A DNA stretch of 5,222 bases from Chromatiaceae bacterium (GTDB taxonomy: Bacteria > Pseudomonadota > Gammaproteobacteria > Chromatiales > Chromatiaceae). The DNA lies in assembly GCA_016938795.1 (NCBI GenBank), contig JAFGTZ010000208.1, positions 1-5,222 on the forward strand, written 5' to 3'. The notes beneath the pieces were generated by a model that saw only the letters and a program-made list of their open reading frames with translations, had not been told where the DNA came from and did not search any database. A program made the translations under genes and the position numbers. This document shows, one piece after another, positions 1-5,222 of this stretch (the stretch's first letter is position 1; each line of letters begins with the position of its first letter).

Positions 1-1902
<1,902 letters not shown>

Positions 1903-1919
1903 TGAAGGCTTCAGGGTCT

Positions 1920-1954
1920 GGCGGCGTCGGGGCGAAGGTCTCGACGCCGCCTTT
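1920..1954 (+). terminator. Intrinsic terminator after alaS
   Basis: A perfect 10-bp GC-rich stem (GGCGGCGTCG at 1920-1929 with CGACGCCGCC at 1942-1951) encloses a 12-nt loop whose ends can pair further through G-U and G-C pairs. It starts 17 bases after the alaS stop and is followed by TTTCATTAT, a short imperfect U tract. Termination is therefore probably partial, and some read-through into lysC is possible. Confidence 0.7.
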
Positions 1955-1997
1955 CATTATCGGAATCGGGCTGGGGAGAATCCAGGGCGTGTCTGTC

Positions 1998-2002
1998 AGG
2001 AG
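1998..2002 (+). promoter_or_regulatory. Ribosome binding site that sets the lysC start
   Basis: AGGAG at 1998-2002 lies 6 nt before ATG 2009. An in-frame TTG at 2003 touches this element directly and cannot be served by it, so the start is ATG 2009. Confidence 0.8.
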
Positions 2003-2008
2003 TTGTCG

Positions 2009-3238
2009 ATGGCGCTGATCGTGCAGAAATATGGCGGAACCTCCGTCGGCAGCGTCGAGCGCATTCAGGCCGTGGCCGAGCGCGTGAAGCGCTGGCGCGA
2101 TCAGGGGCATCGGGTGGTGGTCGTGGTCTCGGCTATGTCCGGTGAAACGGATCGACTGCTTGGCCTGGCGCGGAAGATTCAACCCTGTCCCGAGCCGCGT
2201 GAACTCGATGTGCTGCTCTCAACCGGTGAGCAGGTCACCATCGCGCTGCTGAGCATGGCGCTTGCCGCTCAGGGCTGCGCCGCGCGCTCCTATACTGGCG
2301 CTCAGGTCCATATCCTCACCGACAGCGTGCATAACAAGGCGCGCATCCGCGACATCGACGCCGCGCGCGTCCATGCCGATCTGGAGGCGGGGCGTGTGGT
2401 GGTGGTGGCGGGCTTCCAGGGTGTGGATGAGCACGGCGACATCACCACCCTGGGGCGCGGCGGCTCGGACACCTCGGCCGTGGCCATCGCCGCCGCGCTC
2501 AAGGCCGATGAATGTCAGATTTACACCGATGTCGATGGGGTCTATACCACCGATCCTCGCGTTGAGCCCCGCGCGCGCAAACTCGATCGCATCACCTTTG
2601 AAGAAATGCTGGAGATGGCCAGTCTGGGCTCCAAGGTGCTGCAGATCCGCTCGGTCGAGTTTGCCGGTAAGTACCGCGTGCCCCTGCGCGTGCTCTCCAG
2701 CTTTGGCGAGGGGGAGGGCACCCTGATTACCTTCGAGGAAGATGTTGTGGAAGATGCAAAGATCGCCGGCATCGCCTTCAGTCGCGATGAGGCCAAGTTG
2801 ACCATTCTCGGCGTGCCCGACCAGCCTGGCATTGCCCACCGCATCCTCGGGCCGATCGCCGCGGCCAACATCGAGGTGGACATGATCATTCAGAACATCG
2901 CCACCGAGGAACCGACCACGGACTTCACCTTCACCGTGCATCGCAGTGACTACGCGCGCGCCATGGAGATTCTGCGCACCTTGGCGAGCGAGTTGGGCGC
3001 GCGTCAGACCCTGGGCGATGAGCAGATCGTGAAGATTTCGCTGGTGGGTGTGGGGATGCGCAGTCATGCGGGTATCGCCAGCCGTATGTTTGAGACGCTG
3101 GCTGTCGAAGGTATCAACATTCGCATGATCTCCACCTCCGAAATCAAGATCTCGGTGGTGGTCGATGAAAAATATCTCGAACTGGGTGTGCGCGCCCTGC
3201 ATCAGGCCTTTGGTCTCGATGGCGTGCAGGCGGCCTGA
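2009..3238 (+). CDS. lysC: Aspartate kinase, feedback-type with two ACT domains
   Basis: The enzyme phosphorylates L-aspartate with ATP to give 4-phospho-aspartate, the first step towards lysine (diaminopimelate), threonine and methionine. The 409 residues match the ~410-residue Pseudomonas/Corynebacterium class rather than the ~449-residue E. coli LysC. The N-terminal amino-acid kinase domain (about 1-240) shows KYGGTSVGS (7-15), STGEQVT (71-77), GRGGSDT (149-155) and YTDVDGVYT (172-180). Two regulatory ACT domains follow, beginning near KLTILGVPDQPG (263) and VKISLVGVGMRSHAG (341). In this class the ACT region binds lysine and/or threonine for inhibition. The gene lies 106 bases after alaS and is separated from it by a terminator. 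No promoter with both boxes is convincing in that gap, and no lysine riboswitch fits there. A GTG at codon 247 with its own ribosome binding site can start a separate beta subunit. The -35/-10 used is unknown; the gene assignment is secure. Confidence 0.97.
   Translation: MALIVQKYGGTSVGSVERIQAVAERVKRWRDQGHRVVVVVSAMSGETDRLLGLARKIQPCPEPRELDVLLSTGEQVTIALLSMALAAQGCAARSYTGAQVHILTDSVHNKARIRDIDAARVHADLEAGRVVVVAGFQGVDEHGDITTLGRGGSDTSAVAIAAALKADECQIYTDVDGVYTTDPRVEPRARKLDRITFEEMLEMASLGSKVLQIRSVEFAGKYRVPLRVLSSFGEGEGTLITFEEDVVEDAKIAGIAFSRDEAKLTILGVPDQPGIAHRILGPIAAANIEVDMIIQNIATEEPTTDFTFTVHRSDYARAMEILRTLASELGARQTLGDEQIVKISLVGVGMRSHAGIASRMFETLAVEGINIRMISTSEIKISVVVDEKYLELGVRALHQAFGLDGVQAA
2747..3238 (+). 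CDS. lysC: Putative in-frame beta subunit of aspartate kinase (internal start in lysC)
   Basis: Several alpha2beta2 aspartokinases (Corynebacterium glutamicum, Bacillus subtilis) make the regulatory beta subunit from an internal start in the same gene. Here GTG at 2747 (Val247 of alpha) is preceded by GAGGA at 2735-2739 with a 7-nt gap. Initiation would give 163 residues beginning MEDAKIAGIAFSRDEAKLTI. From memory, this lines up with the C. glutamicum beta subunit, which begins MEEAVLTGVATDKSEAKVTV and also starts at a GTG read as Val in alpha. The product would hold both ACT domains and no kinase domain. The alignment and ribosome-site spacing are seen; the actual use of this start is inferred. 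Confidence 0.6.
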   Translation: MEDAKIAGIAFSRDEAKLTILGVPDQPGIAHRILGPIAAANIEVDMIIQNIATEEPTTDFTFTVHRSDYARAMEILRTLASELGARQTLGDEQIVKISLVGVGMRSHAGIASRMFETLAVEGINIRMISTSEIKISVVVDEKYLELGVRALHQAFGLDGVQAA

Positions 3239-3245
3239 AAATTCT

Positions 3246-3270
3246 TGATGAATCCACTTGGAATTCATCA
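3246..3270. repeat. Inverted repeat just after lysC
   Basis: TGATGAATCC (3246-3255) pairs with GGAATTCATCA (3260-3270), giving 10 pairs with one bulged A at 3262 and a 4-nt loop. It begins 8 bases past the lysC stop, so it may mark the 3' end of the lysC mRNA. No U run follows on the + strand and none is clear on the - strand, so I do not call it an intrinsic terminator. A second small palindrome, GTCAT-TG-ATGAC, lies at 3284-3295. Confidence 0.4.
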
Positions 3271-3329
3271 GGGCGAGACAAATGTCATTGATGACTAGGC
3301 AAAGTTTGCTGGGGCTACGCCGGCAGCAT

Positions 3330-3338
3330 TGCTAAAAT
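3330..3338 (+). promoter_or_regulatory. Candidate extended -10 promoter for csrA
   Basis: TG-C-TAAAAT at 3330-3338 fits an extended -10 element (TGnTATAAT with one mismatch). No good -35 lies at 16-18 bp; TTGCTG at 3306 is 21 bp away, which is too far. Extended -10 promoters tolerate a poor -35. The predicted start near 3345 would give a csrA leader of about 136 nt. Confidence 0.45.
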
Positions 3339-3339
3339 G

Positions 3340-3368
3340 CAAGCGGAGAGACGGCAGTCTCTCGCTTG
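3340..3368 (+). other. Strong hairpin at the 5' end of the csrA leader
   Basis: GAGAGAC (3346-3352) pairs with GTCTCTC (3357-3363) around a GGCA loop. After a bulged G at 3345, CAAGC (3340-3344) pairs with GCTTG (3364-3368). This makes 12 pairs in all. No U tract follows, so it is not a terminator. It could be a 5' stabilising or regulatory structure of the csrA mRNA. Confidence 0.5.
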
Positions 3369-3427
3369 GTAGGTGTGAGATTGGTTCCCACCGGGCGACT
3401 GTACCGGAACGGCTTGCTGACCGAATG

Positions 3428-3471
3428 GGACGAATCATCACGATATCTTGGAAAAAGGGAGCACAAGGGAG
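3428..3471 (+). promoter_or_regulatory. Cluster of GGA motifs before csrA, likely CsrA self-binding sites, including the ribosome binding site
   Basis: GGA triplets, the core of CsrA binding sites, occur at 3428, 3450, 3458 and 3468, with two more in the leader at 3345 and 3406. The last one is part of AAGGGAG (3465-3471), the Shine-Dalgarno of csrA, 9 nt before ATG 3481. In E. coli, CsrA represses its own translation by binding leader GGA sites, one over the Shine-Dalgarno. The same arrangement here points to autoregulation, by inference. Confidence 0.45.
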
Positions 3472-3480
3472 AACGCAACG

Positions 3481-3699
3481 ATGTTGATCTTGACCCGCCG
3501 GGTTGGTGAAACTCTTATGGTTGGTGACGATGTCACCGTCACGGTTTTAGGTGTGAAGGGGAACCAGGTGCGCATCGGTGTGAACGCGCCGCGTGATGTC
3601 GCTGTTCATCGCGAGGAAATCTACGAGCGCATCAAACGCGAGCAGGCCGAGGCCATACCCGGGACTGCTCCGGTCGAGCATGGCGCATCCTACGAGTAA
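3481..3699 (+). CDS. csrA: Carbon storage regulator CsrA/RsmA, RNA-binding translational regulator
   Basis: CsrA is a small homodimeric RNA-binding protein. It binds GGA motifs in mRNA leaders and controls translation and stability of transcripts for carbon storage, motility and biofilm functions; small RNAs of the CsrB/RsmZ type titrate it. The 72 residues start MLILTRRVGETLMVGDD, nearly identical to E. coli CsrA over the first 50 positions. The RNA-contact residues Leu4 and Arg44 (in AVHREEIYERI) are present, as is the core VLGVKGNQVRIGVNAP. The C-terminal tail (about 52-72) is longer and unlike the 61-residue E. coli protein, as is common in this family. ATG 3481 is chosen because it matches the universal N-terminus and has AAGGGAG 9 nt upstream; the upstream in-frame TTG at 3448 is rejected. 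It sits in the conserved alaS-lysC-csrA-tRNA-Ser order and likely has its own promoter. Confidence 0.98.
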   Translation: MLILTRRVGETLMVGDDVTVTVLGVKGNQVRIGVNAPRDVAVHREEIYERIKREQAEAIPGTAPVEHGASYE

Positions 3700-3700
3700 C

Positions 3701-3729
3701 TAGTCAGACTCAGTAAAAGTAGGTATAAT
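3701..3729 (+). promoter_or_regulatory. Sigma70 promoter for tRNA-Ser
   Basis: A perfect -10 TATAAT (3724-3729) lies 17 bp after TAGTCA (3701-3706), which matches 4 of 6 bases of the -35 consensus. It begins two bases after the csrA stop codon. The downstream CCTCCGC is a GC-rich discriminator typical of stringently controlled stable-RNA promoters. A start near 3736 implies a leader of about 115 nt before the mature tRNA, which would need 5' processing (RNase P). Confidence 0.7.
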
Positions 3730-3780
3730 CCTCCGCTCAAGTGACCTTCCCGTGACCGGCAACAGCCCAGCGGGATTTCT

Positions 3781-3832
3781 GGCCCGGTAACAACACCGGT
3801 TTTCCGGGTCAGATCTGCGGCAAAGTCGCCGC
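3781..3832 (+). other. Two hairpins between csrA and tRNA-Ser
   Basis: GGCCCGG (3781-3787) can pair with CCGGGTC (3804-3810), including one G-U pair. An alternative smaller hairpin is CCGGT (3784-3788) with ACCGG (3795-3799), followed by TTTT (3800-3803). A second hairpin, GCGGC (3817-3821) with GCCGC (3828-3832), is followed by CTTTATCTT. These may weakly terminate csrA transcripts or simply fold the tRNA precursor leader. The sequence does not decide between these. Confidence 0.35.
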
Positions 3833-3850
3833 CTTTATCTTGAATATTCC

Positions 3851-3941
3851 GGAGAGATGGCCGAGTGGCTGAAGGCGCTCCCCTGCTAAGGGAGTATGGG
3901 TCAAAAGCCCATCGAGGGTTCGAATCCCTCTCTCTCCGCCA
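3851..3941 (+). tRNA. tRNA-Ser, anticodon GCU (reads AGC/AGU)
   Basis: The gene folds as a class II tRNA. The acceptor stem is GGAGAGA (3851-3857) with TCTCTCC (3931-3937). The D arm contains GCCGAGTGGCTGAAGGC. The anticodon stem CTCCC/GGGAG encloses loop CTGCTAA with anticodon GCT at 3885-3887. The long variable arm is ATGGG/CCCAT, and the T arm is GAGGG-TTCGAAT-CCCTC. Discriminator G3938 and the CCA at 3939-3941 are encoded. The long variable arm and discriminator G are serine identity features. ATTTTA follows the CCA directly and a 5-bp hairpin (GCAAG 3949-3953, CTTGC 3959-3963) lies behind it; neither is a convincing terminator. No tRNA-Arg follows, unlike E. coli serV-argV. Confidence 0.97.
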
Positions 3942-4318
3942 TTTTACCGCAAGATTTCCTTGCAAATCAGTAAGATCCGTTCCAGGATCATCCGCTAGTC
4001 CCCCCATAAAGCCCCTCCGCGTGCTGAGTAACTGATTCTCGCGACCGCTCGACCATGAACTGCCTGATGCGTGTTCGGGCTCCCCAGTCCAGCCGGATTT
4101 GCCGCCGGATCTCGCCCGACAACCCAACGCGCCAGCTTATCGCGAGGAAACTCGTCAAGACTGATATGCTCATTGCACATCAGGTTTTCGGTTTTCCTCA
4201 TGCGCTCCGGATTCGATTTTTCACCAGGCCTCCGCGCTTGGGGTGCTGACTGTCGTGCCGTGTTTTTCAGGCGGCGTCGGCCAGGGCTGGGGCCAGGGCT
4301 TCGTGAAGCACGGCTTCG
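3942..4318. other. Gene-poor stretch downstream of tRNA-Ser with no confident gene
   Basis: No complete gene is convincing here. On the - strand, an ATG at 4201 (GGAG only 3 nt upstream) opens 68 codons to a stop at 3995. Its first half reads like protein (MCNEHISLDEFPRDK, LARWVVGRDPAANP at about 4180-4094) and its second half does not. I do not recognise it, and it may be a frameshifted remnant. Also on the - strand, a frame at 4320-4267 ends LEAVLHEALAPALADAA before TGA, which looks like the C-terminus of a decayed gene. No insertion sequence, terminal repeat, CRISPR or further tRNA is seen. Confidence 0.4.
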
Positions 4319-4411
4319 AGAGGCCTGCATGTAGTTGTAGGCATCCTCGAAGACGCCCCGCACCACGCGCGCGCGATTGGCGTTGGCCCCCAGCGCCGCT
4401 AGCCCCGCGCT
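4319..4411 (-). pseudogene. Remnant of a type I restriction-modification DNA methylase (HsdM-like)
   Basis: The - strand frame from about 4411 to 4319 encodes AGLAALGANANRARVVRGVF followed by EDAYNYMQAS. The pattern VxRGVFEDAYNYM is one I recall from the N-terminal region of type I methylases (N-6 DNA methylase, HsdM), just before the segment that leads to the SAM-binding domain. Only about 30 residues survive. The expected continuation (LLRQVINKI-type) is missing, and the frame turns into low-quality Arg/Ser/Pro-rich sequence. A neighbouring frame continues as LEAVLHEALAPALADAA and a stop. No start, no catalytic NPPF/NPPY motif and no SAM-binding motif are present, so nothing functional remains. 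The family call is from memory of the motif and moderately sure. Confidence 0.5.
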
Positions 4412-4508
4412 GCTTGAGCCGTCCGGCGCGTTCGCGGCGGGTGAGCGGCGGCTGGTCGAAGGCAATATGGCAGATCAGATCGAAGTGGTCGAGATCCAGA
4501 CCGAGCAA
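4410..4508 (-). pseudogene. Remnant of a type I restriction enzyme HsdR subunit (C-terminal region)
   Basis: The - strand frame reads LLGLDLDHFDLICHIAFDQ then PPLTRRERAGRLKQ (4508 to 4410). The string DxFDLICHxAFDQPPLTRRERA is characteristic of the region following the helicase motor in type I HsdR and related DEAD-box restriction proteins. Only about 33 codons are left of a protein of roughly 800-1100 residues. Upstream the frame runs into a transcription terminator and the small gene at 4601-4705. Downstream it stops resembling HsdR after RRERA and meets the HsdM-like remnant in another frame. This is a decayed fragment, perhaps of an hsdR-hsdM pair joined by deletion. The longer open frame around it (5084-4221) has no other support. 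Confidence 0.6.
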
Positions 4509-4541
4509 AAAGCCCCGCTGGATGGAGGATCCAGCGAGGCT
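4506..4541 (-). terminator. Strong intrinsic terminator for the - strand small gene
   Basis: Read on the - strand, AGCCTCGCTGGAT (4541-4529) pairs with ATCCAGCGGGGCT (4523-4511) over 13 bp with one G-U pair, around a CCTCC loop. A run of five T (4511-4507, overlapping the last stem base) follows. The + strand has no T run on its other side, so it acts for - strand transcripts. It lies 60 bases past the stop of the small gene at 4601-4705 and directly next to the hsdR remnant. Confidence 0.85.
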
Positions 4542-4600
4542 CTGTTGTGCCGGGTGCGCCGGCCTAAGGTCCGGGTCGCAGCCCGGTAGAGGGTCAGCGA

Positions 4601-4705
4601 TCAGTGATTGCCGAGGATGGCATAGGGAACCAGCGGCACCAGACAGATGGCCACTGCGTACCAGAAGGCCCGACGTTCGTGCTTGCGGATGGTTGCTTCG
4701 CTCAT
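4601..4705 (-). CDS. Small single-span membrane protein, 34 residues, unknown function
   Basis: I do not recognise the family. The - strand ATG (4705-4703) opens 34 codons to TGA (4603-4601). A good Shine-Dalgarno, GAGGG (4717-4713), lies 7 nt upstream, and a strong intrinsic terminator sits 60 bases after the stop, so it looks like a complete single-gene unit. The product starts MSEATIRKHERRAF: a hydrophilic, basic N-terminus. A hydrophobic span AFWYAVAICLVPLVPYAIL (about 13-31) follows, then GNH at the end. Aromatic residues sit at the membrane entry and two prolines break the helix. The positive-inside rule predicts the N-terminus in the cytoplasm and a very short outer tail. The size recalls the small accessory subunits of oxidases or transporters, but no such relation can be shown. 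It could also be a partner of the adjacent divergent ATPase; the context gives no firm link. No convincing promoter was found on the - strand. Confidence 0.7.
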   Translation of the reverse strand: MSEATIRKHERRAFWYAVAICLVPLVPYAILGNH

Positions 4706-4754
4706 GGCGATACCCTCGATGATTGGATCGGTTAACAGAACACATCAGCCGTCC

Positions 4755-4783
4755 TTGGGAGTCGGTACGCCGGGGCGGATAAT
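4755..4783 (+). promoter_or_regulatory. Candidate sigma70 promoter reading towards the ATPase gene
   Basis: TTGGGA (4755-4760, 4 of 6 to the -35 consensus) and GATAAT (4778-4783, 5 of 6 to the -10 consensus) are separated by exactly 17 bp. The start near 4790 would give a leader of about 300 nt to the ATG at 5087, which is long. The -10 lies inside a 23-bp palindrome, which could make it repressible. Confidence 0.4.
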
Positions 4784-4792
4784 CCGCTCCGG
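4770..4792. repeat. 23-bp near-perfect palindrome, possible operator or hairpin
   Basis: The left arm CCGGGGCGGAT (4770-4780) and right arm ATCCGCTCCGG (4782-4792) are reverse complements except for one G/T position, around a single central A (4781). As DNA it looks like a dimeric-regulator operator over the -10 at 4778. As RNA it could fold a 9-bp stem with an AUAAU loop. No T run follows on either strand, so it is not a terminator. The cognate regulator is unknown. Confidence 0.5.
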
Positions 4793-5086
4793 AGCCCTGT
4801 CCCGAGGCCTTTCTGCCGACGATTCTGAGAATAGTGATGACCGAGTAAAACACAAGGAAATCCGCGAAAAGCCGGGGGTAATTTCCGAGTCTTTCTGTCT
4901 GAAATTGGCTCTGAGCCCTTTCTGAATCGGGTCTGGGTCCGGACTGAGCCTTGTCTCCGGCGGCGGTTGAGAGCAGGGCCTTCTGTTTGCAGCGCCCATG
5001 GCCTGGTCCCTGGAAGATGAGCGGCAGCCGCCTGTGATCGTGATAGGCTAAATGCGTCTGAGCAAGCCACCGCGAGTTGAGCATTC

Positions 5087-5222
5087 ATGCGTTTTTTCAA
5101 CACCGAAGGCCCGATCCGCCCCGAGGATCATTATTATCTGCCGCCCCTCTCGCGCTGGGATCTCGACGAGATTCTGAACCTGATCGATCAGAAGAAATAC
5201 TTTCTGCTCCATGCCCCGCGCC
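5087..5222 (+). CDS. ATP-binding protein of AAA-like type, N-terminal 45 residues (3' end outside window)
   Basis: Translation gives MRFFNTEGPIRPEDHYYLPP, LSRWDLDEILNLIDQKK and YFLLHAPR, and the window ends there. I recognise this beginning from a family of ATPases common in purple sulfur bacteria and some other bacteria. In these, the opening FNT-GP--P-DHY-LPP is followed by a helix and a beta strand (YFLLHAPR) that runs straight into the Walker A loop (RQTGKT-type). That loop lies just past the edge and cannot be seen. The start is fixed: an in-frame TGA stands at 5078-5080 and ATG 5087 is the first start after it. The ribosome site is weak (GAG 5079-5081, 5 nt upstream). The gene points away from the small membrane protein gene. 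Its cellular role is not established; family members are generally annotated only as ATP-binding or AAA proteins. Confidence 0.75.
   Translation, partial: MRFFNTEGPIRPEDHYYLPPLSRWDLDEILNLIDQKKYFLLHAPR

Larger units (their letters stand above)
4706..5086. other. 381-bp intergenic region between the divergent small gene and ATPase gene
   Basis: No confident gene lies here on either strand. It holds a + strand promoter candidate with a palindrome (4755-4792) and the small gene's Shine-Dalgarno. A short hydrophobic - strand frame, FADFLVFYSVITILRIVGRK (4868-4809), has no start codon with a ribosome site. The part 4880-5086 shows only short imperfect inverted repeats such as GGCT-CTG-AGCC near 4906. 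A weak - strand promoter is possible (TTGTGT and TATTCT, 16 bp apart, at about 4855-4828). Confidence 0.4.

Noticed and set aside
2003..2005. TTG as the lysC start, two codons upstream of ATG
   Set aside because: It abuts the AGGAG ribosome site with no spacer, while ATG 2009 has a proper 6-nt spacing and matches family N-termini.
1903..2008. Lysine riboswitch before lysC
   Set aside because: The 106-nt gap is filled largely by the alaS terminator, and no lysine-element five-helix fold or conserved core can fit.
2219..3268. Long - strand frame (349 codons) opposite lysC
   Set aside because: It is a shadow of the lysC codon pattern. Its composition is His/Gly/Asp-rich with no recognisable motif.
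3448..3480. Upstream in-frame TTG extending csrA by 11 codons
   Set aside because: The extension contains the Shine-Dalgarno for ATG 3481, and CsrA proteins universally start MLILTR.
3690..4127. Open - strand frame of 145 codons containing RERDSNPRWAFDPYSLSRGA
   Set aside because: This string is the antisense translation of the tRNA-Ser(GCU) gene, a well-known spurious protein. The frame overlaps the tRNA and has no ribosome site.
4377..4589. + strand frame of 70 codons (MADQIEVVEIQTEQK segment)
   Set aside because: It is the complement of the HsdR remnant and of the terminator stem. No ribosome site or family match.
4221..5084. Open - strand frame of 287 codons
   Set aside because: It runs through the small gene, its terminator and the HsdR remnant, and it starts opposite the ATPase start. 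No ribosome site and no family signal outside the HsdR piece, so it is a chance opening in GC-rich DNA.
3942..5222. Attachment-site duplicate of the tRNA-Ser 3' end, or insertion sequence ends
   Set aside because: I found no second copy of GGGTTCGAATCCCTC and no terminal inverted repeats or transposase within the window.

Overview
The window is a piece of a GC-rich gammaproteobacterial chromosome. It carries the block alaS - lysC - csrA - tRNA-Ser(GCU), all on the + strand. This order is known from Pseudomonas (alaS-lysC-rsmA-tRNA-Ser), and E. coli keeps alaS-csrA-serV without lysC. The truncated ATPase at the right edge has a beginning (HYYLPPLSRWDLDEIL, then KKYFLLHAPR) of a type I associate with purple sulfur bacteria (Chromatiaceae). 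A Chromatiaceae-like host is therefore my best guess, but only an inference.

Left part (1-3238): the last 633 codons of alanyl-tRNA synthetase, a hairpin terminator, then a complete feedback-type aspartate kinase. lysC contains a well-placed internal GTG start with its own ribosome binding site. This start corresponds to the separate regulatory beta subunit known from Corynebacterium and Bacillus. Middle (3239-3941): a 240-nt leader with an extended -10 promoter, a strong hairpin and six GGA triplets precedes csrA, which suggests CsrA autoregulation. A good sigma70 promoter right after csrA drives a class II tRNA-Ser.

Right part (3942-5222): the conserved block ends and an accessory-looking stretch begins. 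It holds short, frameshifted remnants of a type I restriction-modification system (an HsdR C-terminal piece abutting an HsdM piece) on the - strand. It also holds an intact 34-codon gene for a single-span membrane protein on the - strand, with a good Shine-Dalgarno and a strong intrinsic terminator. A 381-bp region follows, with a 23-bp near-perfect palindrome over a + strand promoter, and then the first 45 codons of an ATP-binding protein of the purple-sulfur-bacterial AAA-like type.

The core genes serve translation (AlaS, tRNA-Ser), the aspartate amino-acid family (LysC) and global post-transcriptional control (CsrA). No complete novel system is visible. The points most worth following are the small membrane protein gene with its terminator, the lysC internal start, the decayed hsd locus beside the tRNA, and the palindromic site before the ATPase.
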